Shown: positions 55,121-63,598 of the stretch, one piece after another
Layout: each line of letters starts with the position of its first letter
Numbering within the stretch: the stretch's first letter is position 1
Assembly: GCF_001665785.1 (NCBI RefSeq)
Contig: NZ_LZSO01000025.1
Span: 1-64,000 of the forward strand
Source: Mycolicibacterium peregrinum
GTDB taxonomy: Bacteria; Actinomycetota; Actinomycetes; Mycobacteriales; Mycobacteriaceae
Reading direction: 5' to 3'
DNA length: 64,000 nt
Made by a program: the position numbers and the translations under genes
Notes under the pieces: generated by a model
The model's input: the letters and a program-made list of their open reading frames with translations, nothing else
Told to the model about the DNA's origin: nothing
The model's database searches: none

Positions 55121-57051
55121 CGACCATCGTCGACACGGCACCAGACGCCGCCGCGGAGACCGCGGAATCACCGAAGGCCTTGACGCCCAGCTGGATTCGC
55201 CCCTCCTACTGGGCTCTGCTGGCCGGCACCGCGGTGCTCTACCTCTGGGGGCTGGGGTCCTCGGGGTGGGCCAACAGCTACTACGCCGCCGCAGCCCAGG
55301 CGGGCACCCAGTCCTGGAAAGCCTGGCTTTTCGGATCGCTGGATGCCGGCAACGCCATCACGGTCGACAAACCACCGGCCGCGATGTGGGCAATGGGCCT
55401 GTCGGGCCGGCTGCTCGGCTTCAACGAATTCACCATGTTGCTGCCGCAGGCGTTGATGGGTGTGGGTGCGGTGGCACTGCTCTACGCCACCGTGCGACGC
55501 ACCAGCGGTCCGGCTGCCGGCCTGATCGCCGGGGCGGCGTTGGCGCTGACACCGGTCGCGGCCTCCATGTTCCGCTACAACAATCCCGATGCACTCCTGG
55601 TCCTGCTGTTGGTGCTGGCGGCCTACTTCATGGTGCGTGCCGTCGGGCCGGTGTCGGCACGGGCCAGCGCCGGGTGGGTGGCATTGGCAGGGTGTGCGCT
55701 CGGGTTCGCTTTCCTGACCAAGATGCTGCAGGCGTTCCTGATCGTGCCCGGTCTGGCCCTGATGTTCCTGGTCGCCGCGCCTGCGGTCGGGGTGTGGAAA
55801 CGCTTGGGTACCTTGCTGATCGGTGCGGCGACGATGATCGTCTCGTCGGGCTGGTACCTCGCGCTGGTGGCCCTGTGGCCGGCCGATTCCCGGCCCTACA
55901 TCGCCGGATCGACCGACAACAGCCTGCTGCAACTGGCCTTCGGCTACAACGGGTTGCAACGCATCCTGGGGCAGGAGGGGCACGGGCCCGGCTCGAGTCC
56001 CGGCCCCGGCGGACCAGGAGGCGGTCCCGGTCACGGCGGCGGTGCCAACCTGATGTTCGGCGGTGACCCGGGTATCGGCCGGATGTTCGGGATGTCGATG
56101 GGCACCGAGGCGTCGTGGCTGTTGCCCGCCGCGCTGATCGGGCTGGTTGCCGTGCTGTGGCTGACCCGGCGCACCGCGCGCACCGCCGGACCGCGGGCCG
56201 GTGTGCTGATGTGGGGCGGCTGGCTGCTGGTCACCGCCGTGGTCTTCAGTTTCATGGACGGGATCATCCATCCCTATTACACCGTGGCGCTGGCGCCTTC
56301 GGTGGCCGCTCTGGTGGGCATCTCGGTTGTCGAATTGTGGCGGTTCCGTGCCCGATTGGCCGCCCGGCTGGTCCTGGCGCTGATGCTGGCCGGCACCGGG
56401 GTGTGGGCGTTCGTGCTGTTGGACCGGACGCCCGACTGGTTGCCGGCACTGCGCTGGATCGTGTTGATCGGGTCGGTACTGACGGCGGTCGCTCTGGCCA
56501 TCGCGGCACACCGGGCGGGCAAGGTCCCCGCGGCGGTCGCGCTGGCGGCCATGGTCTTCGGGCTCGCCGCCACCGGGGCGTACACGATAGAGACCGTGGC
56601 CAAAGTCCACGGCGGTGGGCCGATGGCCACCTCGGGTCCCAACCGGGACATGGGGTTCGGCGGTCCCGGCGGTCCGGGTGGATTTGGCCGCGCCGACGAT
56701 CCGGCACTGGCCGAGCTCATCGCGGGTGCCGACGGGCGCTGGGCCGCAGCCAGTGTCGGCTCGATGCAGGTCAGCGATCTCGAGCTCAAGACGGGCGAGT
56801 CGTTGATGGCGATCGGCGGCTTCATGGGCAGCGACAACTCGCCCACGCTGGCGCAGTTCCAGCAGTATGTCGCCGACGGCCAGGTCCGCTACTTCCTCGA
56901 TCGGCCCGCGGGTGGTCGCGGCGGGCCGCCCGGACCGCCCCGTGATCCCGGCGGTAGCGCGGGGGAGATCACCACGTGGGTCCGTGAGCACTTCACCAAG
57001 AACATGGTCGGTGAGGTCCCGGTCTACGACCTGTCCGCGCCCGTAGCCTGA
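55117..57051 (+). CDS. ArnT-like polyprenyl-phosphate sugar glycosyltransferase 2
   Basis: 644 residues, paralogous to the gene at 51910. GWANSYYAAAAQAG and GNAITVDKPPAAMW form the first catalytic loop; FRYNNPDALL follows. A Gly/Pro/His-rich insertion (about 288-309) sits in a loop absent from the paralogue. The C-terminal extracytoplasmic domain has GGFMGSDNSPTLAQFQQYVADGQVRYFL and a Gly/Pro-rich linker. It is translationally coupled to the GT2-GtrA gene, so it is the likely user of that lipid-linked sugar. A strong hairpin follows the stop. Confidence 0.87.
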   Translation: MTTIVDTAPDAAAETAESPKALTPSWIRPSYWALLAGTAVLYLWGLGSSGWANSYYAAAAQAGTQSWKAWLFGSLDAGNAITVDKPPAAMWAMGLSGRLLGFNEFTMLLPQALMGVGAVALLYATVRRTSGPAAGLIAGAALALTPVAASMFRYNNPDALLVLLLVLAAYFMVRAVGPVSARASAGWVALAGCALGFAFLTKMLQAFLIVPGLALMFLVAAPAVGVWKRLGTLLIGAATMIVSSGWYLALVALWPADSRPYIAGSTDNSLLQLAFGYNGLQRILGQEGHGPGSSPGPGGPGGGPGHGGGANLMFGGDPGIGRMFGMSMGTEASWLLPAALIGLVAVLWLTRRTARTAGPRAGVLMWGGWLLVTAVVFSFMDGIIHPYYTVALAPSVAALVGISVVELWRFRARLAARLVLALMLAGTGVWAFVLLDRTPDWLPALRWIVLIGSVLTAVALAIAAHRAGKVPAAVALAAMVFGLAATGAYTIETVAKVHGGGPMATSGPNRDMGFGGPGGPGGFGRADDPALAELIAGADGRWAAASVGSMQVSDLELKTGESLMAIGGFMGSDNSPTLAQFQQYVADGQVRYFLDRPAGGRGGPPGPPRDPGGSAGEITTWVREHFTKNMVGEVPVYDLSAPVA

Positions 57052-57053
57052 CA

Positions 57054-57105
57054 CCCAGACCGCGGCGGCCGTCCATATCCCCCGGCAGGACGGCCGCCGC
57101 CTGGG
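57054..57105 (+). terminator. Strong hairpin terminator after the glycosyltransferase operon
   Basis: A perfect 13-bp stem (57062-57074 with 57088-57100) encloses a 13-base loop, and CCCAG/CTGGG extend it outward past a 3-base bulge. It starts two bases after the stop codon. No T-run follows, as is usual for GC-rich mycobacterial terminators. Confidence 0.7.
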
Positions 57106-57161
57106 CGCACCTCGATCGGCTCAGCCTGATTCTTCCTCTGGCCCTGTCGGCGGCCCGGGGT

Positions 57162-57176
57162 TAGCGTCGATTCATG
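57162..57176 (+). promoter_or_regulatory. Candidate leaderless promoter of the carbonic anhydrase gene
   Basis: TAGCGT (57162-57167) fits TANNNT and lies six bases before the ATG at 57174 with no ribosome site between them. Confidence 0.4.
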
Positions 57177-57665
57177 TCTGTCACCGACCAGTACCTGGCC
57201 AACAACGAGGTCTATGCCGCGACCTTTTCCGGGCCGTTGCCGTTGCCGCCCAGCAAGCACGTTGCGGTGGTCGCGTGCATGGACGCCAGGCTGGACGTCT
57301 ACCGGATCCTCGGCCTGGGCGACGGTGAGGCGCATGTCATCCGCAATGCCGGCGGTGTCATCACCGACGACGAGATCCGCTCACTGGCCATCAGCCAGCG
57401 GCTGCTCGGCACCAGGGAAATCATCCTGATCCACCACACCGACTGCGGCATGCTGACGTTCACCGACGACGGGTTCAAACAGCAGATCCAGGACGACACC
57501 GGAATCAAGCCGAACTGGGCGGCCGAGTCCTTCGTTGACCTGGCCGAGGACGTGCGTCAGTCGTTGCGCCGCATCGAGGCCAGCCCGTTCGTCACGAAGC
57601 ATGAATCGTTGCGCGGCTTCATCTTCGACGTCGCCACTGGCAAGCTCAACGAGGTGGCGCTGTGA
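57174..57665 (+). CDS. canA: Beta-class carbonic anhydrase (Rv1284-like)
   Basis: 163 residues, the same length as M. tuberculosis Rv1284. Zinc ligands and active-site residues are in VVACMDARLDVYR (Cys and the Asp-Arg dyad) and ILIHHTDCGML (His and Cys). It interconverts CO2 and bicarbonate in the cytoplasm. In M. tuberculosis it sits directly beside cysD; here a thioesterase and an MFS gene lie in between. The upstream TANNNT box suggests leaderless expression. Confidence 0.92.
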   Translation: MSVTDQYLANNEVYAATFSGPLPLPPSKHVAVVACMDARLDVYRILGLGDGEAHVIRNAGGVITDDEIRSLAISQRLLGTREIILIHHTDCGMLTFTDDGFKQQIQDDTGIKPNWAAESFVDLAEDVRQSLRRIEASPFVTKHESLRGFIFDVATGKLNEVAL

Positions 57666-57668
57666 GTC

Positions 57669-58082
57669 TCACCCCACCTTGTACGTCGCGATGGCCTTGG
57701 CCACCGCCTCGCCGTCAGGAGTGACGATATCCACCTCGCTGTTCACCAGGGACCTACCCTGACGCAACACGCGCCCGAGGCTGATCAGGTCGGTGGCCCG
57801 TGCCGGTGCCAGATAGCTGATCGACATCGAGACCGTCACTCCGCGAAGCGAATCCGGAACCTCGGCCCGGGCCCAGGCCGCCGCCATCACCGTGACGTCG
57901 GCCAGCGCGGCGATCGCACCGCCGTGCACCATGTCGGCGATCGTGATGTTCGACGGATCCCACGGCAGGCGAAGTCGGACCTCGGGGCCGTCGAGGTTCT
58001 CGGCGACGATGCCGAGTTTGGCCACGAACGGCGACTGGGGGAGGAACTGCGCCATGACTTCCGGGCCGGTCTGGATACTCAT
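57669..58082 (-). CDS. PaaI-family hotdog thioesterase
   Basis: 137 residues of the PaaI/YdiI hotdog fold. The signature region is NITIADMVHGGAIAALADVTVMAAAW (about 44-69), with HGG marking the active-site turn and the Asp nearby. It cleaves acyl-CoA thioesters in the cytoplasm. It is divergent from the MFS gene across 59 bp and convergent with the carbonic anhydrase gene. Substrate unknown. Confidence 0.88.
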   Translation of the reverse strand: MSIQTGPEVMAQFLPQSPFVAKLGIVAENLDGPEVRLRLPWDPSNITIADMVHGGAIAALADVTVMAAAWARAEVPDSLRGVTVSMSISYLAPARATDLISLGRVLRQGRSLVNSEVDIVTPDGEAVAKAIATYKVG

Positions 58083-58141
58083 GGCTGCCAGTGTCTGTGG
58101 CCCGCGGTCAGCGTCTCAATTACCTGCGGGGTAAGCACACC

Positions 58142-59500
58142 GTGAATCCGCCGTTCCCACGCGGGATGGCGCTGCTGGTGGCCGGTGCGCTGTTCATGGA
58201 AATCCTGGACGCGACGATCATCGCTCCGGCCATCCCGTTGATCGCCGCGTCGTTCGGTGTCGAGGCTGTCGATGTCAATGTGGCGATCTCGGCATACCTG
58301 GTCACGGTCGCGGTTCTGATCCCGGCCAGCGGTTGGTTGGCCGACAGGTTCGGCGTCCGTCGGGTGTTCATCGGGGCGATCGCGGTGTTCACACTGGCCT
58401 CGGTCGGCTGCGCGGTGAGTGCCTCGCTACCGATGTTGGTGGCGATGCGGATCCTGCAAGGGGTCGGCGGCGCCATGATGGTGCCCGTCGGACGCCTTGC
58501 GGTGTTGCGGCACAGCAGCAAGTCCGACCTCGTGCGGGCCATCGCACTGTTGACCTGGCCGGCGCTCACCGCACCGGTGCTGGCTCCGGTGCTCGGTGGG
58601 GCCATCGCGACGCTGGGCAGTTGGCGTTGGATCTTCGCGATCAACATTCCGATCGGCGTGATCGGAATTGTCCTGGCGCTCGGACTCGTCCGCGGCGGGC
58701 CGCAATCCGCGGTGCGGGCGCTGGACTGGCCGGGCCTGCTGGCGCTCGGTTCGGGGATTGCTGCGGCCCTCATCGCACTGGAGAACATCCGGGTCTCGGG
58801 CACCGATTGGCGACTGGTCACCGGATGCGGTGCCGCGGCAGTCCTCCTACTCGGCACGGCCATGTGGCGGCTGCTCACGGCGCCGGCCCCGCTGGTGCAG
58901 TTGCGGGTGCTGAGGGTGCACACGTTGCGTATCACGGTGGTGGCCGGGTCGTTGTACCGCCTGGTGATCACCGCGGTGCCGTTCCTGCTGCCGCTGCAAT
59001 TCCAGCTGGAGTTCGGCTGGACGCCGCTGGCGGCCGGCGTCATGGTGGCCGCGTTGTTCGCCGGGAACCTGACCATCAAGCCGGTCACCACCCCGTTGAT
59101 GCGCAGGTACGGCATCCGGACCGTGCTGCTGGTCAATGGGGTGATGTCGGTGGCGTGCTTCGGCCTGCTGGCCGCGTTGCAGCCAGGCGTGCCGCTCCCG
59201 CTGATGGCGGTCGTCCTCTATCTGAGCGGGGCGCTGCGGTCGATCGGCTTCACCGCCTACAACAGCCTGGCGTTCTCCGACGTCGATGGGGAGCACCTGA
59301 CGCACGCCAACACGCTCAACGCCTCGGTGCAGGAGCTGGCGGCCGGCCTGGGCATCGCGGTGGCAGCGCTGCTGCTCAGTCAACTCACCTCATATTCGGT
59401 GACCTACCTGGTCCTGGGCGCTTTGCTGGCGCTGACCCTGGTCGCCACGGTGCGGCTGCCGCGGCAGGCCGGTGCCCACGTCAGCGGGCATCGGAGCTGA
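58142..59500 (+). CDS. MFS drug:H+ antiporter, 14-span DHA2 type
   Basis: 452 residues. Motif C-like MEILDATIIAPAIP in the first span is typical of EmrB/DHA2 exporters, GWLADRFGVRRVF is the conserved loop, and GSWRWIFAINIPIG the DHA2 segment after TM6. It is a probable multidrug or metabolite exporter. GTG at 58142 is chosen as start; the frame extends upstream without a good ribosome site. It is divergent from the thioesterase. Confidence 0.88.
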   Translation: MNPPFPRGMALLVAGALFMEILDATIIAPAIPLIAASFGVEAVDVNVAISAYLVTVAVLIPASGWLADRFGVRRVFIGAIAVFTLASVGCAVSASLPMLVAMRILQGVGGAMMVPVGRLAVLRHSSKSDLVRAIALLTWPALTAPVLAPVLGGAIATLGSWRWIFAINIPIGVIGIVLALGLVRGGPQSAVRALDWPGLLALGSGIAAALIALENIRVSGTDWRLVTGCGAAAVLLLGTAMWRLLTAPAPLVQLRVLRVHTLRITVVAGSLYRLVITAVPFLLPLQFQLEFGWTPLAAGVMVAALFAGNLTIKPVTTPLMRRYGIRTVLLVNGVMSVACFGLLAALQPGVPLPLMAVVLYLSGALRSIGFTAYNSLAFSDVDGEHLTHANTLNASVQELAAGLGIAVAALLLSQLTSYSVTYLVLGALLALTLVATVRLPRQAGAHVSGHRS

Positions 59501-59513
59501 GGATTGCCCGCCA

Positions 59514-59543
59514 TTGACACCGCGGCGGCAGGGCGGCTAGATT
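59514..59543 (+). promoter_or_regulatory. SigA-like promoter of the cysD-cysNC-cysQ operon
   Basis: TTGACA (59514-59519) and TAGATT (59538-59543) are separated by 18 bp, a near-consensus housekeeping promoter with a leader of about 45 bases. The leader holds two TGGCCAT repeats. Confidence 0.65.
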
Positions 59544-59594
59544 CCTGGCCATGCTTGCAATTCTGGCCATTCCTACCAACTTAATGGGGAAGTG

Positions 59595-60533
59595 ATGACC
59601 GCCGCACAGAAAACCGATCAGCAGTCCGGCCGGGCCGGCCAGTACGAGCTGAGCCACCTGCGGTCGCTGGAGGCCGAGGCCATCCACATCATCCGCGAGG
59701 TCGCCGCGGAGTTCGAGAAGCCCGTGCTGCTGTTCTCCGGGGGTAAAGACTCGATCGTCATGCTGCACCTGGCCGTCAAGGCGTTCGCGCCCGGCCGGCT
59801 GCCCTTCCCGGTCATGCACGTCGACACCGGTCACAACTTCGACGAGGTCTACCAGGCCCGCGACGAACTCGTCGAGCACTACGGTGCCCGCCTGGTCGTC
59901 GCCAAGGTGCAGGACGACATAGATGCCGGCCGCGTGGTGGAGACCATCCCGTCGCGCAACCCGATCCAGACCGTCACGCTGTTGCGCGGCATCCGGGAGA
60001 ACAAGTTCGACGCCGCCTTCGGTGGCGCCCGTCGCGACGAGGAGAAGGCCCGCGCCAAGGAGCGCGTGTTCTCCTTCCGCGACGAGTTCGGCCAGTGGGA
60101 CCCCAAGGCCCAGCGTCCCGAGCTGTGGAACCTGTACAACGGCCGGCACCACAAGGGCGAGCACATCCGGGCCTTCCCGATCTCCAACTGGACCGAGTTC
60201 GACATCTGGTCCTACATCGGAGCCGAGAAGATCAAGCTGCCGTCCATCTACTACGCGCACCAGCGCAAGGTGTTCGAGCGCGACGGCATGCTGCTCGCGG
60301 TGCACAAGTACATGCAGCCTCGCAAGGAAGAACCGGTGATCGAGAAGACCGTGCGGTTCCGCACCGTCGGCGACGTCACCTGCACCGGTTGTGTGGAGTC
60401 CACCGCCGCAACGGTTTCCGAGGTGATCGCCGAGACCGCGGTGTCGCGGCTCACCGAGCGCGGCGCCACCCGCGCCGATGACCGGATCTCCGAGGCCGGA
60501 ATGGAAGACCGCAAGCGCGAGGGGTATTTCTGA
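59595..60533 (+). CDS. cysD: Sulfate adenylyltransferase subunit 2, CysD
   Basis: 312 residues. The PP-loop SGGKDSIVMLHL (about 47-58) identifies the ATP pyrophosphatase fold; GGARRDEEKARAKERVFSFRD and PISNWTEFDIWSYI are CysD hallmarks. With CysN it makes adenosine phosphosulfate from sulfate and ATP. The ATG at 59595 is preceded by GGGGAAG; an in-frame GTG lies just upstream. It overlaps the cysNC start. Confidence 0.95.
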   Translation: MTAAQKTDQQSGRAGQYELSHLRSLEAEAIHIIREVAAEFEKPVLLFSGGKDSIVMLHLAVKAFAPGRLPFPVMHVDTGHNFDEVYQARDELVEHYGARLVVAKVQDDIDAGRVVETIPSRNPIQTVTLLRGIRENKFDAAFGGARRDEEKARAKERVFSFRDEFGQWDPKAQRPELWNLYNGRHHKGEHIRAFPISNWTEFDIWSYIGAEKIKLPSIYYAHQRKVFERDGMLLAVHKYMQPRKEEPVIEKTVRFRTVGDVTCTGCVESTAATVSEVIAETAVSRLTERGATRADDRISEAGMEDRKREGYF

Positions 60534-62377
60534 TGAGCACGTTGTTGAGAATTGCCACCGCGGGCTCCGTCGACGACGGCAAGTCCACGCTGATCGGCCG
60601 GTTGCTGTTCGACTCCAAGGCGGTCATGGAGGATCAGCTGGCCGCCGTCGAGCGCACCTCCAAGGAACGCGGCCACGACTACACCGACCTGGCACTGGTC
60701 ACCGACGGCCTGCGCGCCGAGCGGGAACAGGGCATCACGATCGATGTCGCCTACCGCTACTTCGCCACGGCCAAGCGGAAATTCATCATCGCCGACACCC
60801 CGGGGCACATCCAGTACACCCGCAACATGGTGACCGGAGCCTCCACCGCACAGCTGGTCATCGTGCTCGTCGATGCGCGCCACGGCCTGCTCGAGCAGTC
60901 GCGCCGCCACGCATTCCTGGCCTCGCTGCTCGGCATCCAGCACATCGTGCTGGCCGTGAACAAGATGGACCTGATCGGCTGGGACCAGGCACGTTTCGAG
61001 GCGATCCGCGACGAGTTCCACGCATTCGCCGCCCGGCTGGACGTGCACGACGTCACCACCATCCCGTTGTCGGCGCTCAACGGCGACAATGTGGTGACCA
61101 AATCCGACATCACGCCCTGGTACGAGGGCCCGTCGCTGCTGAGCCACCTCGAAGATGTCTACATCGCCGGTGACCGCAACCTCGTCGACGTGCGTTTCCC
61201 GGTGCAGTACGTGATCCGTCCGCAGACCCACGAGCACGCCGACCACCGCAGCTATGCCGGCACGGTCGCCAGCGGTGTGCTGCGTCCCGGCGACGACGTG
61301 ATCGTGCTGCCGGCCGGAAAGCCCACGCGCATCACCCAGATCGACGGCCCGAGCGGCGTGGTCGAGGAGGCCTTCCCGCCGATGGCGGTGTCGATCAGCC
61401 TGTCCGACGACATCGACATCTCCCGCGGCGACATGATCGCCCGGCCCAACAACCAGCCCCGGGTCGCCCAGGATTTCGACGCGACCGTGTGCTGGATGGC
61501 CGACGGATCGTCACTGGAACCCGGCCGCGAATACCTGATCAAGCACACCACCCGCACCACCAGGGCCAAGGTGACCGGACTTGATTACCGGCTCGACGTC
61601 AACACCCTGCACCGGGACAAGTCCGCCACGGCGCTGAAACTCAATGAGCTGGGCCGTGTCTCGCTGCGCACCCAGGCGCCGCTGCTGCTCGACGAGTACA
61701 GTCGCAACGCCGCGACCGGATCGTTCATCCTGATCGACCCCAACACCAACGGCACCGTCGGCGCCGGCATGGTGTTGCGCGAGACCCGCCACGACACCGC
61801 GAGCCCGAACACCGTGCGGCACGAGTCGCTGTGCACCGCCGAGGACCGGCTGTCGAAGGGCCGCACCGTGTGGTTCACCGGTCTGTCCGGCTCGGGCAAG
61901 TCCTCGGTGGCGGTGCTCGTCGAGCAGAAACTGCTCGAAAAAGGTGTTCCGGCATACGTTCTGGACGGGGACAACCTGCGCCACGGGCTGAATGCCGACC
62001 TCGGCTTCTCGATGGCCGACCGAGCGGAGAACCAGCGCCGCTTGGCCCACATCGCCGCCATTCTGGCCGACTCCGGCCAGGTTGTGCTGGTCCCCGCGAT
62101 CAGCCCGCTGGAGGAGCACCGCGCCCTGGCCCGCAAGGTCGCCACGGATGCGGGCCTGGAGTTCTACGAGGTGTTCTGCGACACCCCGCTGGAGGACTGC
62201 GAACGCCGCGATCCCAAGGGGCTGTACGCCAAGGCGCGCGCCGGCGAGATCACCCACTTCACCGGTATCGACAGCCCGTACCAGCGGCCGAAGAACCCGG
62301 ATCTGCGGCTCACGCCGGACCACAGCACCGCTGAACTGGCCGACCTGGTGATCGAGCTGCTGGAATTGCCGTCGTGA
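60533..62377 (+). CDS. cysNC: Bifunctional CysN/CysC: sulfate adenylyltransferase GTPase and APS kinase
   Basis: 614 residues, the same length as M. tuberculosis CysNC (Rv1286). The N-terminal GTPase has GSVDDGKSTL (about 11-20), DTPGH and NKMD, then EF-Tu-like beta barrels. The C-terminal APS kinase has TGLSGSGKSS (about 448-457), LDGDNLRHGLN and SPYQRPKNPDL. It drives APS formation and phosphorylates APS to PAPS. The start overlaps the cysD stop (TGATG) and its end overlaps cysQ (GTGA). Confidence 0.95.
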   Translation: MSTLLRIATAGSVDDGKSTLIGRLLFDSKAVMEDQLAAVERTSKERGHDYTDLALVTDGLRAEREQGITIDVAYRYFATAKRKFIIADTPGHIQYTRNMVTGASTAQLVIVLVDARHGLLEQSRRHAFLASLLGIQHIVLAVNKMDLIGWDQARFEAIRDEFHAFAARLDVHDVTTIPLSALNGDNVVTKSDITPWYEGPSLLSHLEDVYIAGDRNLVDVRFPVQYVIRPQTHEHADHRSYAGTVASGVLRPGDDVIVLPAGKPTRITQIDGPSGVVEEAFPPMAVSISLSDDIDISRGDMIARPNNQPRVAQDFDATVCWMADGSSLEPGREYLIKHTTRTTRAKVTGLDYRLDVNTLHRDKSATALKLNELGRVSLRTQAPLLLDEYSRNAATGSFILIDPNTNGTVGAGMVLRETRHDTASPNTVRHESLCTAEDRLSKGRTVWFTGLSGSGKSSVAVLVEQKLLEKGVPAYVLDGDNLRHGLNADLGFSMADRAENQRRLAHIAAILADSGQVVLVPAISPLEEHRALARKVATDAGLEFYEVFCDTPLEDCERRDPKGLYAKARAGEITHFTGIDSPYQRPKNPDLRLTPDHSTAELADLVIELLELPS

Positions 62378-63117
62378 ACGATCACGAACTGGCTGCCCGG
62401 CTGGCCACCAGGGCCGGGGATCTGCTGCTCGATGTCCGTGCCGACTTCGCCGATGCCACGGCGGCCGAGCGAAAGGCCGCCGGGGACAAACAGTCCCACG
62501 ATTTCCTGATGGCCGAGCTGGCCAAGCTGGTTCCCGGTGACTCGGTGCTGTCCGAGGAGGCGACGGCCGAGGAACGGGCCGACAGTGCGCGGTTGACCGC
62601 CGACCGCGTCTGGATCGTCGACCCGCTCGACGGCACCCGGGAGTTCTCCGAACTGGGCCGCGACGACTGGGCCGTACATGTCGCGCTGTGGAGTGCGGGC
62701 GAACTCGTGGCGGGAGCGGTCGCGCTGCCCGCGCAGAACACCACGCTGTCGACCCCGGAGGTGGCCGCACCGCGTCCCTTCGACGGCCCGCCCCGGGTCG
62801 TGGTGTCACGTACCCGGCCGCCCGCGGTGGCTCTGGCCGTGCGGGAGGCACTCGACGGCACCTTGGTCGAAATGGGTTCGGCCGGAGCCAAAGTCGCCGC
62901 GGTGACCCGCGGGATCGCCGATGTGTACGTGCACGCGGGTGGTCAGTACGAGTGGGATTCGGCCGCGCCCGTCGCGGTGGCCCGCGCGGCCGGCCTACAC
63001 ACCTCACGCATCGACGGCTCGCGGTTGGTCTACAACTCGGCCGACCCCACGCTGCCCGACCTGATCGTGTGCCGGCCCGAACTGGCCGACCGGGTACTGG
63101 CCGTCACGGCGGGGTAG
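62374..63117 (+). CDS. cysQ: 3'-phosphoadenosine 5'-phosphate phosphatase, CysQ
   Basis: 247 residues of the inositol monophosphatase family. Metal-binding motifs are SEEATAEE, WIVDPLDGTREFSE and QYEWDSAAPVAVARAAG. CysQ dephosphorylates PAP, the by-product of PAPS use, to AMP. Here it overlaps cysNC and joins the sulfate activation operon; in M. tuberculosis cysQ (Rv2131c) lies elsewhere. GTG at 62374 is the start. Confidence 0.88.
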   Translation: MNDHELAARLATRAGDLLLDVRADFADATAAERKAAGDKQSHDFLMAELAKLVPGDSVLSEEATAEERADSARLTADRVWIVDPLDGTREFSELGRDDWAVHVALWSAGELVAGAVALPAQNTTLSTPEVAAPRPFDGPPRVVVSRTRPPAVALAVREALDGTLVEMGSAGAKVAAVTRGIADVYVHAGGQYEWDSAAPVAVARAAGLHTSRIDGSRLVYNSADPTLPDLIVCRPELADRVLAVTAG

Positions 63118-63129
63118 TTCGCGGTGCGG

Positions 63130-63552
63130 TCAGGGGATGAGCATGGGCTCGTCACCGGCCTTCGGGCAGGCGGTTTTGAGGTCCTGGATCGCCTCCGCCG
63201 TGCCCTCGTACCCGCGCACGTGGTTTCCCTTGCTGACCTGATCGAGCTGGTTCGCGAGGGTGCTCGCCGTCTGCCGCAACCCGGAATCCTTGATCGCCGT
63301 GGCTTCTTGCCGGACCGCGGCGGCGGCATCGGCGGCATCCGTGGACAACGTGGCGGGCGCGGGGCCCGTCATCGACCGATGGGTGTCGAGTTGCACGCTC
63401 AGCCAGTGGGCCATTGCCTGCTCGGCATGCCCGCAGTCTTCATCACTGGGCCCGTCGGCGTAGCCGACCACCACCATGATCAGCATCAGCGGCGACGCTG
63501 CAGCCAACATGACCAGCCTGACCTTGGCCGACGACCAGTCCCGGAGAGCCAC
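63130..63552 (-). CDS. Hypothetical exported or membrane-anchored protein
   Basis: 140 residues. One N-terminal hydrophobic segment (about 12-31, VMLAAASPLMLIMVVVGYAD) precedes a helical extracytoplasmic domain with two Cys (EDCGHAEQA, KTACPKAGD) that may pair. Family not recognised. GTG at 63552 is chosen; a TTG at 63555 is next to it. It stands alone between cysQ and the hydrolase gene. Confidence 0.6.
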   Translation of the reverse strand: MALRDWSSAKVRLVMLAAASPLMLIMVVVGYADGPSDEDCGHAEQAMAHWLSVQLDTHRSMTGPAPATLSTDAADAAAAVRQEATAIKDSGLRQTASTLANQLDQVSKGNHVRGYEGTAEAIQDLKTACPKAGDEPMLIP

Positions 63553-63582
63553 CAATGCAGCCTAAACGCGGTCGCGGGCCAC

Positions 63583-63598
63583 TACGCTCACCGAAATG
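63583..63598 (+). promoter_or_regulatory. Candidate leaderless promoter of the cysteine hydrolase gene
   Basis: TACGCT (63583-63588) fits TANNNT and lies seven bases before the ATG at 63596, with no ribosome site. Confidence 0.35.

Noticed and set aside
55168..57054. 628-residue minus-strand open frame over the second ArnT-like gene
   Set aside because: Composition is Gln/His/Arg/Gly-rich without structure, typical of an antisense frame; the sense gene has membrane spans and family motifs.
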